DNA of 64,000 nt, from NCBI RefSeq assembly GCF_034653355.1, contig NZ_JAYEER010000003.1, positions 1,178,001 to 1,242,000 of the forward strand, given 5' to 3'. The DNA comes from Nitrospirillum sp034653355. Lineage in GTDB: Bacteria > Pseudomonadota > Alphaproteobacteria > Azospirillales > Azospirillaceae. Made by a program: the position numbers and the translations under genes. Shown here in pieces: positions 55,088 to 64,000 of the stretch. Numbering within the stretch: position 1 is the first letter of the stretch; every line of letters begins with the position of its first letter. The notes under the pieces were generated by a model. The model made no database searches. It was not told where the DNA came from and worked only from the letters and a program-made list of their open reading frames with translations.

Positions 55088-56173
55088 TTATTCAGTCGAT
55101 CGGCCGTAAATCCCGAAAATACCAGAAGTAATATGAAAAACGTCATTGTAAGTATTGTTGGAAAAGACGGCGATCAGGAGATCATCATCGCGGCTGTACA
55201 AGAAGAAGCTTCTGAAGCCGACGATAGACCCCTCATGCATGATCAAGTCACCGCTTCGCATGAGTCCCAAGCCGTAGAAACCTTGACCCCGGATGTTCCG
55301 CTCGGGCCAACGATATGTATCAGATGGCGCCGCCTGGGCAAGCATGCGCTCGAGAGAGGCGGCCGATAGTCTGGGATGCTCCATAAACTTGTAGACCGTC
55401 ACCCAGCGAGCGAAATCGTCGAGCGTCGTCACCAATCCGCCATCCGCTGGTGTCACAGGCAGGGACACTACGTCATCTCTCACATGGCAACCTAGCTGAT
55501 CCTCCCATCGGAGGCCGATCGCATCGTCCAACGTAGGAATATAGCGCTCATCGTGGATCTGCGAATTCTCCATTCCCATAGGATCAAGGAGCGCCTGCTT
55601 AATATAGTTCGCGTAACGGAGGCCCGTCTGGGCCTCAATAATTTCGCCCAAAAGGGTGTAGCCAAGGTTGCAATAGCGAAATTGCGTCCCCGGTTCGAAA
55701 TCGAGCGGAAGCGTCATCGCCTCGCGGATCATCCCGTCCATGGTCTTCCCAAAGGCCCAGCCATCAATAACATCATAATAATCGCGTGTTACGGCGTAGT
55801 CGGGGATGCCGCTGGTATGTGACAGGAGGTGTTGCACGCTGACAGTCTCCCAGATCGCCGATTGGTGAGGCTCCGGGAGGAACTTATTGATCCGTCCATC
55901 AAGCTGCACCATTTCCGTTTCAATCAATTGCATAATCGCGGCAGCCGTGAACTGCTTGGTTATGGACGCGACATGGAAGCGACCAGCGACGCGATTTTTG
56001 AAATGTTCGGACACGGGGCCATAAGCGCGTTTATGCAGAACCTGCCCATTGCGGGCTACCATGACAACGCCCGAAAAATGTTCCGCCTCGATCATCTGAC
56101 GAAGGAATGATTCCGCAGCAATATCCACTGCTTCTATGCCCTTCTCAGGGAGGGGATTTTCGGGGCGTGGCAT
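55088..56173 (-). CDS. Serine hydrolase, class C beta-lactamase family
   Basis: 361 residues, no signal peptide, so probably cytoplasmic. Ser70-x-x-Lys73 (VASITKQFT), Tyr167-x-Asn169 (FRYCNLGY) and a late HEGSIVGFRS replacing the KTG box are the catalytic pattern of the family, which includes esterases and D-aminopeptidases. Codon choice and base composition are less GC-rich than the rest of the window. It lies just downstream of the MFS gene in the same operon (3-base gap). Confidence 0.85.
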   Translation of the reverse strand: MPRPENPLPEKGIEAVDIAAESFLRQMIEAEHFSGVVMVARNGQVLHKRAYGPVSEHFKNRVAGRFHVASITKQFTAAAIMQLIETEMVQLDGRINKFLPEPHQSAIWETVSVQHLLSHTSGIPDYAVTRDYYDVIDGWAFGKTMDGMIREAMTLPLDFEPGTQFRYCNLGYTLLGEIIEAQTGLRYANYIKQALLDPMGMENSQIHDERYIPTLDDAIGLRWEDQLGCHVRDDVVSLPVTPADGGLVTTLDDFARWVTVYKFMEHPRLSAASLERMLAQAAPSDTYRWPERNIRGQGFYGLGLMRSGDLIMHEGSIVGFRSFFLYSRDDDLLIAVFSNNTYNDVFHITSGIFGIYGRSTE

Positions 56174-56176
56174 GCG

Positions 56177-57511
56177 TTAGTGTCCCTGAGGCGTCCGGTT
56201 GCTAGCGCCGAAGAGCAATGCAGCCATCAGCGCCAAAGGAACCACGGCCGCTGCGATTGCCCATGACAATCCGGAAATGCGCACAATCACTCCACTGGTC
56301 AGAGCGCCGGGCAGCGAGGCGCCAACTCCCAGCCCTAGGCTGATATTCCCCATGCTGATGAAGGAGATGCATAAGCCTCTGGCATCGTCCGGGACAATAT
56401 CTTGGGCAGTCGCGATGCCACAGATTGTCGCGACAGCGGAAACGAAGAGCCAAAATCCGCTTAGTGCAACGACATATCCGGCGGTGGCAGTTGTAAGGAG
56501 GATGAGCGAAAGTCCGCCCGACAATCCCAACACGGCGGCGAAGCGAAGCCGAAGCGCGTTACCGCCCCTGATAAATAGTCTATCAGCGGCAAATCCGCCG
56601 ACTACCGTTCCCAGAAAGCCGCAAATCAGGACCACCAGTCCAAAGCCATTGGAAATTTCCCAGGCGGAGGAAGAGAATTCGCGCAGCAACAGCGTCGGCA
56701 TCCAACTGATCAGCGCAAAATCGACGGCCGCCAAAGCCGCTAACGCCACAAATATGGGAAGAAGACGCCTCCAACGGCCCCACATTTCATTCAGCACGAC
56801 CCTGAACGGGCGTTTCCACTGGCTTTGACCGGCTCTTCGTTGCGGCTCTCGAATGAGCAGGAGCAGAGCCAGCACCGGAAAGCCAAGGAGGCCGATGAGC
56901 ACGAGTGTCGTCCGCCACGGCGCGAAATGGCCGCCGCCAAGACTATTGAAAGCTCCGGACTGAGCGAGCGTCAAAACCCCTCCACCTATGACGATCGCCA
57001 GGCCGCTTCCCACGTTCATTCCGGATAGGAAAACCGCCATTGGACGGCCCCTGCGTTCCTGAGGAAAAAGATCGGAGATCATCGATATGGCTGTTGGTGC
57101 TAGAATAGCTTCACCAGCAGCGACGAATATTCTTGCCACGATCAGTGAAGCCATGCCGGTGGCCAGGCCACATAGGACTGTTCCGGTACTCCAGATGATT
57201 ATGCCGATGAGCAGCAGGTTGCGGCGATTGGTGATGTCGGCAAGCCGGCCTGCCGGTAGGCCCGCCAGCGCATAAATGATCGCGAACGAGGTGCCTTGCG
57301 CGAGGCCGACCTGGAAATCGGAAATGCCGAGGCTGTTTCTCACCGGATCGACGAGCAGGCTGAATATGAGGCGATCCGTGTAGGAAAGGATCGCCGTTAC
57401 GAAAAAGATGACGACCGTGAGCCATCCCCGTGGACTGGACGGCCATGGCACCGCAGCCCCTGATCCGCCCTGAGCCGGATGCACGCCGGCGCCGCTTTGG
57501 TCAGCTGCCAT
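56177..57511 (-). CDS. MFS transporter
   Basis: About 444 residues from ATG 57511; the open frame upstream is not convincing. About 12 helices, with GLPAGRLADITNRRNLLLI as the family loop between helices 2 and 3 and the YTDRLIFSLLVDPVR stretch after helix 1 typical of the spinster/ACS-like group of organic-acid carriers. Co-transcribed with the serine hydrolase, divergent from the ureohydrolase; probably imports a compound cleaved by these enzymes. Confidence 0.85.
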   Translation of the reverse strand: MAADQSGAGVHPAQGGSGAAVPWPSSPRGWLTVVIFFVTAILSYTDRLIFSLLVDPVRNSLGISDFQVGLAQGTSFAIIYALAGLPAGRLADITNRRNLLLIGIIIWSTGTVLCGLATGMASLIVARIFVAAGEAILAPTAISMISDLFPQERRGRPMAVFLSGMNVGSGLAIVIGGGVLTLAQSGAFNSLGGGHFAPWRTTLVLIGLLGFPVLALLLLIREPQRRAGQSQWKRPFRVVLNEMWGRWRRLLPIFVALAALAAVDFALISWMPTLLLREFSSSAWEISNGFGLVVLICGFLGTVVGGFAADRLFIRGGNALRLRFAAVLGLSGGLSLILLTTATAGYVVALSGFWLFVSAVATICGIATAQDIVPDDARGLCISFISMGNISLGLGVGASLPGALTSGVIVRISGLSWAIAAAVVPLALMAALLFGASNRTPQGH

Positions 57512-57991
57512 CAGATCGAGCCGATCATGCGCGCCGCTTTTGACAAAGCAACAGCGTCGATCTCCGCTAGCGCGCCTTCTATGGCCAAGCTGGAGGTCAC
57601 GGTCGGTCGAGCCGGGCGTAGATAACGCCGTGCGTCTGCACATTTTTCATATGGAGCCTCCACCCGTTCCTAATCCGTCCGAACGCTCTTCGAAAGGTTG
57701 CCTCAGACATCTTTAGGCAGTCCGCGCAAACACGCGTTTGATTTCCAATTTGCTTCGTTTGCGATGCGATGACAGTCACTCCGCCAGACCAGTGGCGGGT
57801 ATCCGATGCTCAGCTTTGCGTAGCGTCTCAAATAAATTTAGGATGGGTTCAAAGGAAATCTGCCGCTTCTGGCCTTAGAATTCGTTACTTCGGGTCACGC
57901 TATCGGCAGGATAAGGTGAAAATTTGGCGATTATTTTCTCGCCTCACGACCGACCAACTTGTCGATTGCCTCAGATTGTGGAGTTTGCTTG
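57512..57991. other. Divergent intergenic region MFS / ureohydrolase
   Basis: About 480 bases of lower GC with no gene I can support. It should contain the promoters of both divergent genes. Open frames at 57597-57779 (minus) and 57769-58011 (plus) have no recognisable domain and no ribosome site, and I leave them out. Confidence 0.5.
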
Positions 57992-59005
57992 ATGAGCGGT
58001 CACGCATATGAAGCAGGGAGATTGAACCTGCCTTTCGTCGGCATCTGCACCTTCGGGAAAAGTCCCTATGTGCAGGACTGGTCCCGGATCGATGCCGACG
58101 TCGCCATCCTTGGCGCGCCATTCGACGCCGGCACGCAATATCGCGCTGGCGCACGGTTCGGGCCGCGATCGGTGCGGGAAGCGTCCACGCTGTTCAGTTT
58201 CGGGCACGCGGGCGCATATGATCACGAGGATGATCGCATCTACCTTGGCCCCAATGTTCGGATGGTTGATATCGGCGATGCGGACATCATTCATACCGAC
58301 ACAATTCAAAGCCATGCCAATATTCGAACTGGCGTCGAGGCGATTTTGAATGCTGGCGCTCTACCAATCGTGATCGGTGGCGATCATTCGATCAACATTC
58401 CCTGCATCGACGCCTATGAAGGTCGTGACAGTTTTCACATCTTCCATATCGATGCCCATCTCGACTTCGTGGATGAGCGCCATGGCGTACGCTTTGGCCA
58501 CGGCAATCCACTGCGCCGGGCTGCGGAGAAATCCTATGTCACGGGCCTGACCCAGGTGGGCATTCGCAACGTCTCCTCTACAGCCAGGGATGGGTATGAA
58601 GAGGCCCGGGCGCTGGGTTCGGATATCATTTCAGTCCGACAAATGCGCACTTTGGGTCCGGAAGCTGTTATCGCGCGCGTTCCCGAAGGCGCCCGGGTTT
58701 ATGTAACGCTGGATATTGATGGTTTCTGCCCGTCGATTGCGCCCGGTACGGGCACCCCAAGTCATGGCGGATTCCTCTACTATGAGGTGCTTGAAATGCT
58801 CCAGCACCTCGCTAATCGACACGACATTGTCGGTATGGACCTCGTGGAGGTGGCGCCCGACTATGATGCCACCGGCAGCACATCAATTCTTGCTGCTCAG
58901 ACTTTGTTGAACTTCCTCGGTTTCATATTTGACGCACGAACCGAAAAGGCAAAAGCCGGAGCCCGCCATACGAAAACCACGGTGGCCGCCGACAAACTTG
59001 CGTAA
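57992..59005 (+). CDS. Agmatinase/arginase-family ureohydrolase
   Basis: 337 residues from ATG 57992. Two-manganese site: His132 (GGDHSI), Asp154, His156, Asp158 (DAHLDF), Asp241 and Asp243 (LDIDGFCPS). The usual third acid of DxDxxDP is Cys246 here. The family hydrolyses a guanidino or amidino group, giving urea; agmatine, guanidinobutyrate and other guanidino acids are candidates, and the neighbouring MFS and serine hydrolase do not decide between them. Followed by a strong terminator. Confidence 0.83.
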   Translation: MSGHAYEAGRLNLPFVGICTFGKSPYVQDWSRIDADVAILGAPFDAGTQYRAGARFGPRSVREASTLFSFGHAGAYDHEDDRIYLGPNVRMVDIGDADIIHTDTIQSHANIRTGVEAILNAGALPIVIGGDHSINIPCIDAYEGRDSFHIFHIDAHLDFVDERHGVRFGHGNPLRRAAEKSYVTGLTQVGIRNVSSTARDGYEEARALGSDIISVRQMRTLGPEAVIARVPEGARVYVTLDIDGFCPSIAPGTGTPSHGGFLYYEVLEMLQHLANRHDIVGMDLVEVAPDYDATGSTSILAAQTLLNFLGFIFDARTEKAKAGARHTKTTVAADKLA

Positions 59006-59109
59006 GCAGGGATTCCAACGAGGCGACACAGACACCGGAGCAGCTCGATATTCGTCTTCTGTCTTCTGAAGCATATTCCATTATTTATAGATAAGGCGAA
59101 TACCGGAAT

Positions 59110-59142
59110 CCCCACGAGTATAGGAGGCTCGTGGGGGTTTGT
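59110..59142 (+). terminator. Intrinsic terminator after the ureohydrolase
   Basis: CCCCACGAG (59110-59118) pairs with CTCGTGGGG (59128-59136), followed by G then TTTGTTTT. A good rho-independent terminator. Confidence 0.88.
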
Positions 59143-59255
59143 TTTGCGGGCACCCCATCCGGCGCAACACTCCCATGCTGGGGCAAACAAATTTGACGGC
59201 CGATCAAACACGGGTTCGCCAAGGTTTATTTAACAATGCCACCATAAAACACCGA

Positions 59256-61599
59256 ATGGAGGCTTCATTGAGGGGACAACAGGGCAGGGTGAGCGCCTTG
59301 GCGCCAAACCGGAAAAGGCTGCTGGGTGGGGGACTGGGCGCGCTGATGATCGCTGCGGCGCCCGCAATGGCGATTGCCCAGGACGCGGGCGACGGCCTTC
59401 AGCTTGATGAGATTGTCGTCACGGCGCAAAAGCGTGCCGAACGTATCCAGGATGTTCCCATCAGCATCACCGCCCTGACTGGGGCCGACCTGGAAAAGCG
59501 CGGCCTGGTAGGGATGGGAGACTATCTTCTGGCGCAGCCGAGCGTCGTCATCCAGGACCGTGGCCCCGCGCGCAACCAGATCGTCATTCGCGGTATTTCC
59601 ACCGTGGTGGGGTCCGAGAATCCGACGGTGGCGTTTTATATCGACGAGGTGCCCGTCAGTTCCGGCCTGGGCATCAACGCCAATGGCTTCCCCGATCTGC
59701 GTACCTTCGACGTAGGGCGGGTTGAGGTCTTGCGCGGGCCGCAGGGCACGCTGTATGGCGCGGGATCGATGGGTGGCACGGTGAAGGTGGTGCCGAACCG
59801 CGCCAAGATCGGCGAATGGCAAGTCAAGGCGGAATCCTCCCTGTCGTCGACGGCTGGTGGCGGCCTTGGCAATGAGGTCGCCGCCGCGGTCAACGCGCCG
59901 CTGGGCGACACGTTGGCCGTGCGTGTCGCCGGCTATCACTATCACGAGGCCGGCTTCATCAAGGACCGGTTTCCGGGCTCCCCCAATCCGTCGGCGCCTG
60001 TGGCCGCCCTGGGTGGGGCGTCGTGGGCGGATGTGGGCGTGTCCTCGTTCGGCATGCCGGCGCGGTCGGTGGATGACGCTAACGCGGCCAATGTGGATGG
60101 GGCCCGCGCCGGCGTCACCTTCCAGCCCACCGAAAAACTGGAGATCTTCCTCACCGCCCTGGCGCAGCGTTCCAAGGCCAATGGTCTGCCGGAAAATATG
60201 CCTACCCTGGGCACGTATACCCAGTCGCGTTTCCTGCCGGAAATGCTCAAGGATAACTATCAGCTTTACGATGCCCTCATCAATTATGACCTGGGGTTCG
60301 GCAGGCTGACCTCCGTCACGGCGTATGTGAACCGCAGCCAGGTGCAATATCGGGACGTCTCCGCCTCTTTCCTCGGGGCGCCCATATCCCTGGATGACGA
60401 CAACGAGAACAAGAACTTCAGCCAGGAAATCCGGTTCTCGTCGGATGCCCTCAACCCATTCGGCATCCTGCTCGGCGGCTTTTATTCGCGTACGACCGCC
60501 CACGCGATTCAGGATGCCGCCTGGCATGGCACGGCCCAATCCCTGCCGGAGTTCACCTCGGTCTTGTTGGGAAGTCCGGTGGCGGCAGGCTCCTCGCTTT
60601 TCCACAAGAACGATCGCAACGTGGGTGAACAGCTTTCCGGCTTCGGTGAATTGTCCTACCGCCCCATTGAAAGCCTGAAGCTGTCCGCCGGCCTGCGTGT
60701 CGCGAACTACACGCTCACGACCGACGCGTTCCAGGACGGCGCCCTCAACGGCAACGTGGTGACGTCGTATTCGGCTCCGCACCGAGGAAACGGTGCCGAC
60801 GCCCAGCTTCCAGGTGGAGTACAAGCCCGAAGAGGGCAGCCTTTACTACGCCCGCGCCGCCAAGGGCTTCCGGCTCGGCGCGCCCAACCAGCCGTTGCCA
60901 AGCACATGCGCGGCCGACCTCGCCGCCATCGGCCTTACGAGGGCGCCGTCGTCGGTCAACTCCGACTCCTTGTGGAGTTACGAGGCGGGAGTCAAGCGGA
61001 CCTTGGCCGGCGGCAGCGCATCCTTGAACGCGTCGGCCTTCTACATCGACTGGACGGACATTCAGACCGGCTTCCTGCTGCCCAACTGCGGGTTCTCATT
61101 CGCCAGCAACGCCGGCGACGCCCGCAGCCGGGGCTTGGAAATGGACTTCTCCTGGCGGGTCACCAAGAGCCTGACCCTGAACACGTCAGGGTCCTTCACC
61201 GACGCCACCCTGCAAAGCGACTCCCCGCCCTCAACCGGGATAGGCGGGAAGAAGGGAGACCGGCTGCCCGGTATCCCGCGATGGAGCGTGCAGGGTGGGG
61301 CGCAGTACGATTTCCCGGTGGTGGACAGGTCCGCCTTCGCCAGGGTCGATGTCCGCTACATTTCCGGCTACCTCAACCGTTTCCCGGGGGCCTCGACGGA
61401 GGCGCAACCCGCCGGCAATTTCACCGTGGTCGACGCCCGTATCGGCATGGATGTGAGCAGCGGCCTGCAGGCGGAGATATTCGCCACCAATATTTTCAAT
61501 ACCAAGCAATTGCTGGAAGTGGATACGGAGCTGCCGGACCAGCGGCAGATATTGGGCCGGCCGCGTACGGTCGGGATCACCCTGCGCTACGACTACTGA
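59256..61599 (+). pseudogene. TonB-dependent outer-membrane receptor 5, frameshifted
   Basis: From ATG 59256 a signal peptide (RKRLLGGGLGALMIAAAPAMA, shown in part), TonB-box-like DEIVVTAQKR, plug (DVPISITALTGADLEKRG, VEVLRGPQGTLYGAGSMGG) and barrel run in frame to about 60760. The frame then shifts by one base near 60755-60780: the continuation EETVPTPSFQVEYKPEEG to the C-terminal LRYDY at 61599 lies in the next frame, while the original frame runs on as nonsense. Repair gives about 780 residues, full length. Either a recent mutation or a sequencing error; otherwise it resembles receptor 1. Confidence 0.85.
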
Positions 61600-61627
61600 A
61601 ACACCGGAATTCACCATCCCTGTCTCG

Positions 61628-61655
61628 CCCGGACACCTCATCCGAAGTGTCCGGG
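61628..61655 (+). terminator. Hairpin after TonB receptor 5
   Basis: CCCGGACAC (61628-61636) and GTGTCCGGG (61647-61655) pair exactly around a 10-base loop, 29 bases after the receptor stop; T-run weak. It ends about 30 bases before the serine hydrolase start, so it may attenuate rather than end transcription. Confidence 0.65.
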
Positions 61656-61684
61656 TGTTCGCCCATGACGTACGGGGTTCCCCA

Positions 61685-63328
61685 ATGACGACTATCATGG
61701 ATCAGGCGGCGACACTGCCGTCGCAACTGGACGCGCTGTTCGCGCCCTGGAACCGGAGTGACTGCCCGGGTCTGGTGGTGGGGGTTCAGCGCGGCGGGCG
61801 TCCCATCTACCGGCGGGCGTTCGGCATGGCCAGCCTGGAAACGGCCTGCGCCAACACCATCACGACCCGGATGCGGATCGGTTCCACCAGCAAGCATTTC
61901 CTCGGGCTGCTGGTTCTGCTGTTGCAGGAGAGGGGGCTACTCCAGCTCGACAATCCGATCGGCATGTATCTGCCGGAGCTGGCGGGGACCAATGCCCTGC
62001 CAACGCTACGCCAGTTGCTGCAGCACCGTGGCGGAACGCGGTGCCACCTGGACCTCGGTTTTATCGGTCACGGAATGGTTGCCGCGCCAGAGGGCTGCGG
62101 CCTGCGGACGCTGCTGCGGCAGACCGGCGCCAATTTTCCCCCGGGGGAGGCGATGATCTATAACAATGGCGGCTACCATCTGGTCTCGCTGGCCGCGTCG
62201 CGCGTGACGGGGCAGCCGCTGGACGTGTTGTTCAAAAGCCATCTGTTCGATCCGCTGGGTATGTCATCCACAACGCTGGCGCCCAGCGATCATGTGATGA
62301 TGCCGGGCATGGCCAGCATGCACCTGCCGCCGCTGGTGGATGGCCAGTGGCGGCGGGGCCTTTACCCGTCATTGGAAATCCTGGGCGAGGGCGGCATCGT
62401 TTCCACCGTAGACGACATGCTCGCCTGGGCCGCGCACCTACGTTCGCGGGACGCTTTCGGGGCGCCGGAAAGTTGGGGGCAGTTGCTTCAGTCCCAAGCG
62501 GACGGGGATGGCGCGTCCGGCTGGTACGGGCTGGGGCTGATGACCATCACCTACCGGGGAATGGCGATATGGCGGCATCCCGGCGGCGTGGTCGGTGGGG
62601 CGTCCGAATGCATTTCCGCCGTGGATGAGGATCTCGACATCATCATCCTCAGCAACGGTGCGCCGGGCGCGTCGCCAACGGCGCTCGCGGACCGCGTGAT
62701 GGACATCGTCCTGGCGGACAAACTGGACCCGCCCGCGCCGCGCCCATTGTTGGAGGATTTCGCGGCCTGGTTGGGCGATTACGTCAGCGCCGACACAGGT
62801 TTCCTGTACAGCCTGGAACACCAGGACGGGGTCTTGTGCCTGCGGATCGCCAAATATGCCACGCCGGTGGCGCTGATCCTTGATGCGGATGGCAGCCTGG
62901 TGACCGGCCTCAGCGGCATCGGCACCATACGCCTGCGGTGCGAGTGGGCGGACGGGCAGCCTTCTATCAGCCTGCGCTTCGGGGGGCGCGAGGAATTGTT
63001 CCACCGCCTCCCCGCACCGGCGGCCGATGAAACGCCGGATTGGGCGGCGCTGGCCGGACAGTATGAAAGCGAAGAGAGCGGGCTTTCGGCCACGATCCAA
63101 CCCCAGGGTGGCGCCGCCATCGTGCAGTTTCGGGACGCCTGGGGCGTGTCCGACTTCAAATTGACGGCCATTGGCCGATCCTGGCTGCACATGCGGCCCA
63201 GCTCCGACCCCGCAGCCTTCGGCGCGGTGCTGTGGTTTCCCCATGGCTGGTCGTCGGGCTTCGTGCTGCATTCCGCGCGCACGCGCCATCTGCCATTCGC
63301 GCGGGCGGGAAAGGCGGGACCGGAATGA
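61685..63328 (+). CDS. Serine hydrolase, class C beta-lactamase family, with extra C-terminal domain
   Basis: 547 residues from ATG 61685. Catalytic pattern Ser67-x-x-Lys70 (RIGSTSKHF), Tyr159-x-Asn161 (IYNNGGYH) and a late WRHPGGVVGG loop. The last 190 or so residues form a separate beta-rich part (DYVSADTGFLYSLEHQ onward) resembling the C-terminal domains of D-aminopeptidase-like enzymes. No signal peptide. It follows the receptor and precedes another serine hydrolase, suggesting peptide or ester substrates imported by the receptor. Confidence 0.83.
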   Translation: MTTIMDQAATLPSQLDALFAPWNRSDCPGLVVGVQRGGRPIYRRAFGMASLETACANTITTRMRIGSTSKHFLGLLVLLLQERGLLQLDNPIGMYLPELAGTNALPTLRQLLQHRGGTRCHLDLGFIGHGMVAAPEGCGLRTLLRQTGANFPPGEAMIYNNGGYHLVSLAASRVTGQPLDVLFKSHLFDPLGMSSTTLAPSDHVMMPGMASMHLPPLVDGQWRRGLYPSLEILGEGGIVSTVDDMLAWAAHLRSRDAFGAPESWGQLLQSQADGDGASGWYGLGLMTITYRGMAIWRHPGGVVGGASECISAVDEDLDIIILSNGAPGASPTALADRVMDIVLADKLDPPAPRPLLEDFAAWLGDYVSADTGFLYSLEHQDGVLCLRIAKYATPVALILDADGSLVTGLSGIGTIRLRCEWADGQPSISLRFGGREELFHRLPAPAADETPDWAALAGQYESEESGLSATIQPQGGAAIVQFRDAWGVSDFKLTAIGRSWLHMRPSSDPAAFGAVLWFPHGWSSGFVLHSARTRHLPFARAGKAGPE

Positions 63329-63366
63329 TGGGCATCTGTCAGCGCACTCTGAAACAAGGACTGCCG

Positions 63367-64000
63367 ATGAAGGGTAATCGTGTGAAACGGCGCTGCATCA
63401 CTTTGCTGCGCGGGGCCTTGCTGTCGATACTGGTATCGGCCACTCAGGCCCCCATGGCCTGGTCGCAGCCTGAGGCTCCGGCGCCGCAGGGTGGGCAGCC
63501 GGCCCGGGCCCTGACACAAGGGGACGCGGAGGCCTGGCTGGATGGGTTGCTGCCCTATGCCATCCAGCAGGGCGACATCGCCGGCGGTGTCGTCAGCATC
63601 GTGAAGGATGGGCAGCTGCTTCTGGCCAAAGGCTACGGCTATGCCGACACGAACAGCCGCACGCCCATGGCCGCCGACACCACCCTCATCCGGCCTGGTT
63701 CCATCTCCAAGCTGTTCGTATGGACGGCCGTCATGCAACTGGTGGAACAGCGCCGGCTGGACCTGGACGCGGACATCAACCGCTATCTGGATTTCCACAT
63801 CCCCGACTATGACGGCCGGCCAATCACCATGCGGAACATCGTGACGCACAGGAGCGGCTTCGAGGATGTGCTGAAGGACATCATGGGGCGGTACCCGCCT
63901 CAGAGCCTGGAGCATTATGTGAAGACGCGGTTACCGCCGCGGATCTACGCGCCGGGCGCCGTCCCCGCCTATTCCAACTACGCCACGGCCCTGGCGGCCT
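63367..64000 (+). CDS. Exported serine hydrolase, class C beta-lactamase family, 3' end outside window
   Basis: ATG 63367 (AAGGA upstream) opens a frame that runs off the window. A basic, hydrophobic signal sequence (residues 1-33, ending MAWSQ) implies a periplasmic protein. Ser112-x-x-Lys115 (PGSISKLFVW), HRSGFEDV and, just before the window end, AYSNYATALAA (Tyr-Ser-Asn) mark an active serine hydrolase. Third such enzyme within 9 kb. It is encoded 38 bases after the previous one, probably the same operon. Confidence 0.85.
   Translation, partial: MKGNRVKRRCITLLRGALLSILVSATQAPMAWSQPEAPAPQGGQPARALTQGDAEAWLDGLLPYAIQQGDIAGGVVSIVKDGQLLLAKGYGYADTNSRTPMAADTTLIRPGSISKLFVWTAVMQLVEQRRLDLDADINRYLDFHIPDYDGRPITMRNIVTHRSGFEDVLKDIMGRYPPQSLEHYVKTRLPPRIYAPGAVPAYSNYATALAA

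Noticed and set aside
57597..58011. Short frames between the MFS and ureohydrolase genes
   Set aside because: No recognisable domain or ribosome site; likely chance in a lower-GC spacer.

Overview
The window is GC-rich DNA (roughly two thirds G+C by eye) from a Gram-negative, aerobic proteobacterium. The evidence includes five TonB-dependent outer-membrane receptors, Tat-type signal peptides, alphaproteobacterial-style GroES/GroEL and many ATGA/GTGA start-stop overlaps. The gene mix resembles the Azospirillaceae/Rhodospirillales, but this is an impression and not a placement; there is no rRNA gene in the window.

Layout. (1) 1-7.6 kb: a catabolic group on the + strand with a class III aminotransferase (cut by the window start), a ThDP-dependent decarboxylase/synthase, a TonB receptor, a small cytochrome b561 and a GabD-like semialdehyde dehydrogenase. 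(2) 7.7-11.0 kb: a redox/metal-type sensing module. Cytochrome b plus a PepSY protein (minus strand) diverge from a second PepSY protein, an OmpR-family regulator and a histidine kinase. Between them lies an array of four TGAACG hexamers with 11-bp spacing. A glutaminase follows. (3) 12.3-21.1 kb: a complete small lanthipeptide locus. A HlyD-type adaptor and two NHLM-type ABC proteins (one with an intact C39 peptidase) run on +. A LanM synthetase with a ProcM-like Cys-Cys-Cys zinc site and one Nif11-type precursor with a 16-residue core run on -, meeting the exporter genes tail to tail. (4) 21.5-22.1 kb: tRNA-Glu(TTC) followed by a frameshifted tyrosine-integrase remnant, i.e. an old integration site. 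(5) 22.4-27.9 kb: a full five-gene Dpp/Opp-type ABC transporter. (6) 28.0-47.3 kb: an accessory island that I read as an organosulfur scavenging system. It has two TonB receptor + NtaA/SnaA/DszA-type flavin monooxygenase pairs, a third TonB receptor, a DszB-like desulfinase, a DszC-like monooxygenase, an amidohydrolase, an MFS carrier, a SsuA/TauA-like binding protein, a class II aldolase, a tyrosine phosphatase and a frameshifted MocR regulator with a degenerate PLP site. (7) 47.7-49.6 kb: groES-groEL, the GroEL lacking the usual Gly-Met tail. (8) 49.7-53.3 kb: an IPNS-type 2-oxoglutarate oxygenase and metQ-metN-metI (methionine uptake), again sulfur related. (9) 53.4-54.8 kb: an FAD/NAD(P)-binding protein. 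(10) 54.8-59.1 kb: a visibly lower-GC insert with an IS110 transposase fragment, a serine hydrolase, an MFS transporter and an agmatinase-family ureohydrolase. (11) 59.2-64 kb: a frameshifted TonB receptor and two more serine hydrolases, the last cut by the window end.

The two most interesting systems are the ProcM-like lanthipeptide locus, with an unusually regular core peptide, and the Dsz-like organosulfur island. Both assignments come from reading motifs and gene context; no database search or structure prediction was run.
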